Part shown: piece after piece, positions 56,043 through 64,000 of the stretch | How positions within the stretch are numbered: position 1 is the first letter of the stretch | Layout of the letters: each line of letters opens with the position of its first letter | Origin: Bombyx mori | Taxonomy: Eukaryota > Arthropoda > Insecta > Lepidoptera > Bombycidae | Length of the DNA stretch: 64,000 bases | NCBI RefSeq assembly: GCF_030269925.1 | Contig: NC_085127.1 | Coordinates: forward strand, 6,207,501 to 6,271,500 | Direction: 5' to 3' | The notes under the pieces: generated by a model | What the model was told of the DNA's origin: nothing | The model's input: the letters and a program-made list of their open reading frames with translations, nothing else | The model's database searches: none | Program-made: the position numbers and the translations under genes

Positions 56043-57114
56043 TTCTTTACATCCCTTTTACTTAATATAGCTGAGACTATTTGTATGTATCGTAATAAAT
56101 ATTTTGCAAACAATGAAAAGTGATGAATTTTTATTTGTTTATTACCCGTTGCCTTACACCCACTTCACGCACATCAATCGGATACGTTATAGAACAAAAT
56201 GTAACAAAGTATTTTGTTATATTCTCGCGAATTGTAGACATCTTTAAACTACCTTTACGATTTAACCTCGCATTTGTGACTGTCACTATATCTAGTGAAA
56301 AGTTAATTGATTTAAGGGACATTTCGCTTAAGACGCAACATTTATCTTTGTAATTAAAGATCCGTTTTATTTGGTATTGGTATCAACAAACAATACGTTT
56401 TTAATTGAACGTCAATCAAGCTTACCCCGTTAAAATAGCTAAAGAAGTTATGATATATTTTTTTCCAAATTTTAAACTTTTCATGGCTCTCCTGTGAGTA
56501 AAGTTGCAAAAATGTCACTTAAACAGTCGCCTTTCACCCCTGGATATTATTTTTGATGTTTGCGATACTTTACAGTAGTCGTGGTCTTTCGTGACCACGA
56601 AAACTGTAAAGTATTTAATTAAAATACATTTTGGTGATTGATCGATCGCATTCTCTCAGCGGCCGCAGAGTAATTACGATTTTGTCAACGTTGCAATACG
56701 AGACTCGATTCACATCGTAAGCCAACAGTAGCTATGGTACTAATGTTTGGTGAAATTTCTATCAGGACTCATTAAGAAACCATTACGGATGCGAAACTCG
56801 ACCCCTGTTTCTTCTTTTCTAAAAGAAAGCGAAAAGAAAACTTGGCGGTATGCAAATGTTAAGGCTGATGACTTTGCGCCCCTTAATTCTTTTGGGTTGT
56901 TTTGACTTTTTTCTCTCGGGGCCAATCAAGGAAAAACTCTTTGAGTAGATAATGCTCCCAACTTTATATCGTTGTGACGGTTTTGCGGAAAAATGTATTT
57001 TCTAAATTTACAAAATTCTGCTAACCATAAAAATATGCATACTTGATTGGTAAAAGGTTATTCACTTTAAAATTTACTTTAATGCTTAGATTACCTCGTG
57101 AAGGGTCTGTCTAT
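56043..57114. other. unrecognised DNA with a 50-bp hairpin
   Basis: A two-part hairpin lies at 56564-56613: outer stem ATACTTTACAGT / ACTGTAAAGTAT (12 bp) and inner stem TCGTGGTC / GACCACGA (8 bp). Confidence 0.6.
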
Positions 57115-57310
57115 CTGTAAAGTACTTAATTACTGGACCCCGTCGACATATCACTACGTGAGCGCAGCATTGAAACATGAGTTCGAAGTTCCAATTGTAC
57201 TGTAAAACCCACCACCCCTCAAAGCGGATCGCATGACTGCTTCGCGACAAACGTGACACCCACCAGGGTTGACACCGGACCTCACAGAGATCCGTCTATG
57301 CTGGTGTAAT
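57115..57310 (-). repeat. SINE family A copy, strongly diverged
   Basis: The order ACCCACCACCCCTCAAAGCG, TCGCATGACTGCTTCGCGAC and CACCCACC is that of the antisense body, with many substitutions. Confidence 0.5.
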
Positions 57311-58254
57311 ACTCAGAGAACGCTGCAATCCATTTTCCGTTGATTCTCTTAATCTCTTAATGAATGAAAGCGGACCATTTATTTACCATGTTATACATAT
57401 ATATTATATGTCCTAAATGTAGGAGAGCTTATAGGAAAATCAGATTTCGTTTGATTTAACAACATGAAGCAAATAAAACCTACCAAAGTATAGTTCGTAA
57501 ATAAACAAACCGCATACAAGAATAGGTTTATGCAACAAAGACCCAAATTAAATTAGAAAAAAAAACCGAATTTAAAGAACTTAAATATGGAATGAGGGTT
57601 TTAGGTTAACGAAAACATACTTTTTTTTCGTTTTATAATTATAAATATAAGCCAACATCGGAGCTTCCAAATTGTAAAACCTGTCATTTCAAGAAAACTT
57701 GCATACCACTCTATACTCTATAAATCTATTTTTAGTTCAAGTCATTCGGATTGTCGAAGTGTGACCGTACTATGTTAGAGCTAAGTTAAAATCACTCAAA
57801 GATCTTCCCTTTGCACTAATAAAACACTCAAATATTACGTCTATTTTTAAAAGTTATTCCTAATCAAATTTAAGCAATCGGGTTGTCCATCATTTTCGTT
57901 TGAAGAAAATATAGGTAGTACAGATAAAATGTCCTGCCTCTTTTTGATAATCATGAAATAAAATTGCACACGATTAAATCAAAAATACTCCAGTAAGTAC
58001 AAAGTATACAAAGCACTGTGACGGTTTCTCCAACTAGGTCAATCGATGCCAGATCCGCGGAGGCACTGATTATAATAACAATATTGGCCAAATCAAAACT
58101 TTTCCTATTTCCCGACAACTCGCGCCCACTTTATATCGTGTGAACTCGATCGACTTTAGTACGCCAATCGTATTATCATAAGGAAAAAGAGAAATTTTGA
58201 TCTGAAAAATGATAGGGGCCGTAATATAAATTCCAAATATCGAATAGACATTTA
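57311..58254. other. unrecognised AT-rich DNA
   Basis: No feature recognised. Confidence 0.4.
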
Positions 58255-58548
58255 CGTGGCTTCTATGGGTTCGGTGACTAATTACGAACAGCCCGGTAAT
58301 CGTTCTCGTCGAACCCGTCGCTTGCGACGAAGGGCTCGGCGAGTAAATTAACCCATAGACACAGCCCACTGAGTTTCTCGCTGGATATTCTCAGTGGGTC
58401 GCGTTTCCGTGGTAGATTCTGCGGAGCACGGTTCTTGATAGGGTTCGTGTTAGCAACATCGTCAGGTTTGAGCCCCGTGAGCTCACCTACTGGTCACCCC
58501 GGCGACGCTGACATGGTCTTATTAGACCGTCAGCTTAGGTAGAAAAAA
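58255..58548 (+). repeat. repeat family F, long copy
   Basis: GC-rich plus-strand repeat from the GTTCTCGTCGAACCCGTCGC part through GACACAGCCCACTGAG and GTTTGAGCCCCGTGAGCTCA to an A-rich end (58540-58548). It looks like the 3' part of a LINE. I suspect the Bombyx BMC1/L1Bm group but cannot confirm it. Minus-strand frames here are shadows. Confidence 0.7.
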
Positions 58549-58559
58549 AAACGAACATA

Positions 58560-58740
58560 ATAATATGGTTCGTGAGCTTGTTCACCAAATTGGTAAAATA
58601 AAAAAATACATCACAGCAGCTGTCCCATCCTTTGAGTCACCAATTGAGACTGCGCCCTCGTGTTGGCAGCGGCATTTACGTTATGATATCAATGGGCTCC
58701 AGTATCCATTTTAAATCAAGTGGGGTTCAGTCATCATCAG
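58560..58740 (+). repeat. SINE family A pieces, decayed
   Basis: GTTCGTGAGCTTGTTCACC and, further on, GGCATTTACGTTATGATATC and ATGGGCTCCAGTATCC match two 3' ends in series. Confidence 0.5.
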
Positions 58741-59180
58741 TTCAACAAAGACTGTTATGGTGAGCCCGTCTGGACTTACTCACCGATCCTCTAAATATTA
58801 CACAAAGCTATATTACTGCGGATCGTGCTTCCTTCACGCTGCCAACTCTTTCATGTTGAAACTTGTCCTTGACAAAAATCTTAGGTAATTTTAACACAAA
58901 AACAATCAGAAAATGATGAAGATTCCTTTCAACATAAAAAAATTTCAAGATCTATTAATTACGTTTCACTCATAAAATTAACAATCTTTCAAACCAAGGG
59001 TCCGCGGACCGCCAAACTGTATTTCATTTTAATGCGCTAAGGGCTCCCCGGTCGTCACTCTTAGCGCCCTCCATTCAAAGCGCTAATTACAACTTCAATT
59101 AAATTTTTCATTACGCTTAATTGCAAACATTACAGCTCTCCGCTAATATTAGGGAAAATAAATAAAACAACCCCGTTAAT
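58741..59180. other. unrecognised DNA
   Basis: No feature recognised. Confidence 0.4.
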
Positions 59181-62100
59181 TTAACATTTATTTTGTACAT
59201 ACGCGTACTCATCGATACTAAAGAAGCTTATAATAAAGAGTTCGCGTTGAACGATATACACAAAACAAGATAATTTAAAAAATATAGATTAAACGCCCAA
59301 CACTATGTATTCATGTAGCTAGAATTCTGTTTACTGGTCTTAGCGCAACTTTAGCCAATAACAATGTTAACGGGACGTTGACAGGGTGTCAGACGTTAAA
59401 CACTAATTAGCCGTAAAAGTTTTCTTTCGGTTTTGGAAACAAAAAAACAAACGTGTGGCACTCGGGGACTGCCGCGGTTAAGCTATTGCATAGCATTTTT
59501 TATCAACTTATGCAATTATAATTAGACAATGATAATTTAATATTAAAACAATAATAAAACAAGACCACGCTATATTAAACATTAATAAAAGCAAAACATT
59601 AACTGTCCCCTTCACACTCATAAGCTAGACCGCGCGAGAGATGGGCAGACTTTTCATGATGGGCATACAGTGTGACGTCACGCCACGCTCTTATTCATCA
59701 ACACTACACAAGCGCAACGTGTGAATGTGTTGAACGCGAGCTACATGGTAGGCGGAGTGAGGGGTGTTAGGTTTTTTTCGTTACGGAATTTCATGATTCG
59801 GTCGTCGCGCTCAAGGCCTGCGATAAAAGCTATGCAATAGCTTAAAAAAACTGAACTTTAAAATCATTTATCTTCAAATTTAAGATTTAACGTATTTTTC
59901 GTGTCGTCATTATTAGATAGAAAATTATTATGCACCCATTGAGCGTTTAAGAGATCGTACATAATTTTTAAAATACAATATAATTATAGATTATTTATAA
60001 TACAAAAATGTGTGCATCAAAAATAACGATTATAACTAAACAAAATAAAAGCGAATAACAATGGTTGTGTATTTTTAAATTAATCACCTAAAAATACAGT
60101 CTTTATAATATTACAAAATATCATGAAATAATTTCAAGGTATGTGTTCATTAAAAGGTATATATTTATGATATAACCTAATAGATTTTTTTTCTGTCTAT
60201 ACTTTGGAATCATAAATTACGTTGCGTCCAAAGACAATCACATTACGTCCTAAAATGTTTGGAATAGCAAATTACACAACCTCACGTAATAAGCAAATCA
60301 TATGACTTAATCTTCATCACGTTAAATATAAATCCTATCTAAATAACACATTTAATACGTAATATTTTTGTATGATTTTTTCTTTAAAAATTATAAGCAC
60401 CTAATGTAACAATAATAATACTTAAATATAAATATAAATGCTGAACAACGAAAGGCAAAACACTTCACAAAAAAAATGCAATATGCATACGTGGCCCATT
60501 TATATTTTGATAAAATTCATCTAATCTACTTGATTTTAAGGTTCATAAATATGTATTTAAAAGAATTTTCTTTACTTCGACGATAAGGTTGTTTCTAGTG
60601 CTTGTCTAATGGTTTTCAATCAGAAAACATAATATACAAGACCCATTGCAGTAAATAAATGTATATACATATATTTCAATTTGACGTATAATATTACTTA
60701 AAGGATATCCTTTATATATATTATCAATACTTCAACTAAAACTTATTGTAAATGAGACCACATTTTAATCCCATTAAACGAGACAGCCGTTACGGTGACG
60801 ACTGGGCAAATCATATCGACCATTAAGCGAAGGACATTAACACATGCGGGATACAAACTCAAATCGAGCGGGTAATGTTAGTGAGCAGGATGTATTAAGC
60901 AAGCTCTCTGTGTATAGTATATTTCAAACCCTTGAACGTGTACTATATATACTTTTAGTTTTGTATAGATACGTCCAACATAGATTTAATTTTTTTCTCT
61001 ATTGCTAAGTCATATTTCTAATTCATTAAAGTAAATGAACCATGAATGGAAATCTAATTGACGCGTTAAGTTTTTTTTCAACTGAAAATAAATTTCTATT
61101 CGATTTCAAAACTATCTTGAATATTTAAGACGTATCTATACTTTGAATTTTTAATGCGCGTGCATTATACGCAGTATATACAGAACCTTGTGCTTTCGAA
61201 TACAATTTCTATTCATTCATTCATTCGTTCGTTCAATACAGCGTATAAATAAGATATTACGGTGTCTATCTATCTACACTCGGTGCAAGGAATAGAGCGG
61301 GTAAAAAAAATATAAGGACCGACTAAAACGAAGCGTTTCAAAACAAGAAAAAAAAATCAAACCGATAAAGTGCAACACGTCAAATATTATCTCTACGAAT
61401 ATATTTTTTTTTTATAATTTTTTTTCATTATTTTAATATATTTTTCACGTGTATTCTAAAAATGCAATTCTATTTTACAAAGATGACGTCGAGTCTTGGA
61501 ACGCTCCCACAACCGCATCGATGCAGTTGTTTGAGTATTCCAAAGCTCCGGACTTGCCTCGAGCGAGGCAATCCTATTAACTATTCGAATAACGTTTACC
61601 AGCTGACATGAATTACGCACTTTCAGCAAAGAAAAATATGTCAAAACACTACAAACATTTTTTTTTTCGACTTGCGACTAGTGAAATCAACTCTACTCGA
61701 CCATTTATCGATTAGTTGTTTTTTTTTTTTTAATTGCATAATACCTCGATTAGTTCGTCCACGAATTCGCTATTTTTTTTAAGTTACCCCTATCTATCAG
61801 ACACCTTGTTACGATGGTTACGTTTCGATACTTCAAATCTTTCACTACTTTCACGCAATCATATAGTTTGTATATGAAAAGGAAAGTCATAACTCCGAAG
61901 CGCGGTCGGCTCGACAGTATTCTGACTCTCAAAACTGTATCTCGTACAGTTTCGACACCAAAACCCGCCTCGGCGATCGTACCGTTTCGATTACGCTCCG
62001 TACCCGTAGTGCTGTAACACTTACTTTCTTGTCGATAATTCCTACGAAAGTTTTTACCTTAAGTTATAGCCAATTTCTAATAAATTAAATTTATTTAAAT

Positions 62101-62488
62101 TTTGATAATTCGATGACATACATATATCACGAACAATACTAGTGTTTCGTGATGCAATGTGAATTTCTTTAACACTCCGAGACATGATTTTAAGACCCGA
62201 TATTTTTTTAGGATTTATAAAATTTTCTATTTTTTTTAATTAAACAATAAAACATCAAAAATGATTTCCATTATAGGACACTAAAACCTTTATTACGTTG
62301 TGTCAACGCCGATTTTAAAGGGATGTATAAAATGAATAACGTGTACATACAAATCGGGCCTTTATCACGTCTCCATAAGTTATATATTCGTTTGTAGTGA
62401 GGTTGAATGTGGTCGCGTGTGTTGCGGTCCGGACAATGGTACCTAGAGTTGACGTACAGTGAACTGTCATCGGGTGGTCTCAGGGCAT
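59181..62488 (-). other. repeat-poor region, possible 3' UTR
   Basis: Over 3.3 kb I see no member of the repeat families that fill the rest of the window. A minus-strand AATAAA (59183-59188) followed by T/G-rich sequence could be a polyadenylation signal for a transcript coming from the candidate exon at 62489-62547. A GC-richer patch at 59620-59830 includes a perfect TGACGTCA (59673-59680). Other contents: an ATTC/GTTC repeat at 61213-61234 and T-runs at 61406-61415 and 61722-61733. The UTR reading is inference. Confidence 0.3.
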
Positions 62489-62547
62489 CTACTCGCCAAC
62501 GTCCTCACTGATCGTGTCGCTCGCTTTCTCTTGGGAAATGTTTTGAC
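62489..62547 (-). CDS. candidate last coding exon of an unidentified host gene
   Basis: On the minus strand a pyrimidine- and T-rich stretch ending TTGTCCGTAG (62548-62557) looks like a splice acceptor. It is followed by a frame reading QNISQEKASDTISEDVGE and a TAG at 62489-62491. The exon would begin in the middle of a codon. I do not recognise the protein. Support is composition, the acceptor and the repeat-poor downstream region; a chance frame is quite possible. Confidence 0.2.
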
Positions 62548-62639
62548 CTACGGACAACAAAACAAAATATAGGGATGACTGGGAATACATTTCGAAAAAG
62601 CGGCACAACACGAAAACCCTTTCATCGTAGCCGCCGGTA

Positions 62640-62955
62640 ACTACATTTCCGATCCTGCAAACCAAATGGTAAACAGTCGACGTCGCCCTAAACACGACAT
62701 TTCGGATCCTCCCGATCCCTAACGGTGCTTTTAGGTACCCCAAGCACCGGTCATCGTTCTCGGCGAGCCCGTCGTTTGCGACGAAGGGTTCGACGAGTAA
62801 ATTAACACACTGACACAGCCCACTGAGTTTTTCGCCGGATCTTCGAAGAGGGTCGCATTTCCGATCCGGTGGTAGATTCTGCGAAGAACTGCTCTTGCTA
62901 GGGTTAGTGTTAGCAACGTCGTCAGGTTTGAGCCCCGTGAGCTCATCTACTAATT
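62640..62955 (+). repeat. repeat family F, long copy
   Basis: Matches 58255-58548 from GTTCTCGGCGAGCCCGTCG to GCTCATCTACTA, and reaches further upstream (to GTCGACGTCGCCC). It lacks the A-rich end, because the sequence is cut a little before the Harbinger-like MITE. Confidence 0.7.
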
Positions 62956-62985
62956 CGGTGAATCTAGAATAACCCCTGGAGGTAA

Positions 62986-63677
62986 GGGGCCATCCATAAA
63001 GTACGTCACACGTTAATGGGGAGGGGGGGTATCACCGAAGTGAGACATCGTGTGACAAGGGGCATGGGGGGTCAATACTTTTGTGACGTCACGTGTTAAA
63101 ATTTAAAATACTAAAACGCAAAGTTTGTATGTGAATTAAAAATTTTAAAAATTTACAAACTTGATCTATATTTATTAATAATTTAGCATTCTCGCTATGC
63201 GATAATCTCTCATGCAACGTCATTTAACTTCTAGAGCGGCGTTGTAATGCAAGTGAGACACTCAAATTAGGATGTTCCTGACGTTCAAATTCAGAACGAA
63301 AATGAAGTGCCTGATTTACCAGTAATAGCTGATATAAAAGAATGGATCCAAAGTCCATGGACACTCGATAATTAAGTTTTTTATCTTTAATTAATATAAT
63401 TAATCGTTTATTATTTTCTAACTAGTCGTTTGTTTTTTCGGTTTTATGAAATGTTGGACTTTATGTTGATTTTATTAGATTATTATTTAATAAAAATAAG
63501 TAAAAAATGAAAATAGCTGTTTTCTCTCGATTATTTTTAAATACATACATAAATTTAAAAAATGTGTGACGTCACATCAGGAGGGGGGGGTTATAAAAAT
63601 GTGACAACCTGTGACAAGGAGGGGGGGAGGGGTTCAAAAGTCCTAAAATTCGTGTGACGTACTTTATGGATGGCCCC
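62986..63677. mobile_element. Harbinger-like MITE or deletion derivative, 692 bp
   Basis: Perfect terminal inverted repeats of at least 26 bp (GGGGCCATCCATAAAGT... and complement) are flanked by TAA (62983-62985 and 63678-63680), which fits the 3-bp TWA duplications of PIF/Harbinger elements. The interior is AT-rich with G-runs near both ends and a perfect TGACGTCA at 63084-63091 and 63567-63574. A short frame at about 63268-63375 (NENEVPDLPVIADIKEWIQS, then PWTLDN and a stop) looks like the relic of a protein C-terminus. Confidence 0.75.
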
Positions 63678-63680
63678 TAA

Positions 63681-64000
63681 CAAGGACAGGTAGGAAATAA
63701 AAAAAACTCAGAATAGAGAAAAATAGACTTATATACCGGAACGCGAGTAGTGACTTTATATGATTTGATGATTAAGCGTTTAGTATTTATGAAAATGCTG
63801 TGTGAAATAAGTGTGTAAAAATTGAACAAATCGCTAGACGTGACTTCTCAGATTCCTCAAGAAATATACCATTGAATAATAATAATATCACTATTATATC
63901 AGAGCTCATTTCATTTTCGTTTTTCGCCTGTGACTTTCGCTACAGAAAACACTTCACTCCATTCAGTGAAGCAGCTCATTAGCTACGTGATGTTTCTAGT
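63681..64000. other. unrecognised AT-rich DNA
   Basis: No feature recognised up to the window edge. Confidence 0.45.

Noticed and set aside
56740..56925. 61-residue minus-strand frame
   Set aside because: No motif, low complexity around it and no splice context; a chance frame.

Overview
The window is AT-rich, non-coding, repeat-packed insect DNA. The interspersed repeats point to a silkworm, Bombyx mori or a close relative. There are dozens of copies of a tRNA-headed SINE of the kind seen throughout Bombyx DNA (family A here; probably Bm1-like, name not verified). A second Bm-type repeat (family B), a possible BMC1/L1Bm-type LINE tail (family F), R1-clade retrotransposons and Helitron-like elements are also present. 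I find no complete host protein gene, rRNA, true tRNA gene or CRISPR. Nearly all long open frames are transposon remains or chance frames. Letter names for repeat families (A, B, F, G, J, K, X, H1-H5) are mine.

Layout. 0-5.2 kb: a cluster of SINE A copies on both strands, a LINE 3' fragment and a Helitron-like copy (H2). 5.4-7.6 kb: a second tRNA-derived SINE (X) split by a 5'-truncated R1-clade retrotransposon, which keeps a 470-residue open frame and 14-bp target duplications. 8-17 kb: B and A copies, family J, an (AC)n tract, Helitron-like H1, and a decayed R1-clade fragment near 16.1-16.3 kb. 17.6-19.9 kb: a full-length SINE A, a third R1-clade 3' end with its own target duplication, a 200-bp hAT-type MITE and a Jockey/CR1-like LINE fragment. 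20-31 kb: SINE A copies in otherwise unrecognised DNA. 31.9-35.1 kb: the most informative locus, a nest in which SINE A was split by SINE X, X by an R1-clade element, and A separately by an internally deleted DD37D (maT-type) mariner; a rearranged LINE with an inverted 5' part follows. 35.7-52 kb: Helitron-like families H1-H5, B and G copies, a 187-bp tandem duplication, a 369-bp inverted repeat (48.6-48.95 kb) and a 35-bp palindromic insertion. 52.6-58.5 kb: LINE tails, small hairpins and family F. 59-62.5 kb is almost free of recognised repeats and may hold the last exon and long 3' UTR of a minus-strand host gene (weak case). 62.6-63.7 kb: family F and a 692-bp Harbinger-like MITE.

No pathway or operon is present. 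The relationships are those of element on element: insertions into older insertions give a relative chronology. Families A, B and G also share a related 3' segment, which suggests mobilisation by a common LINE machinery.
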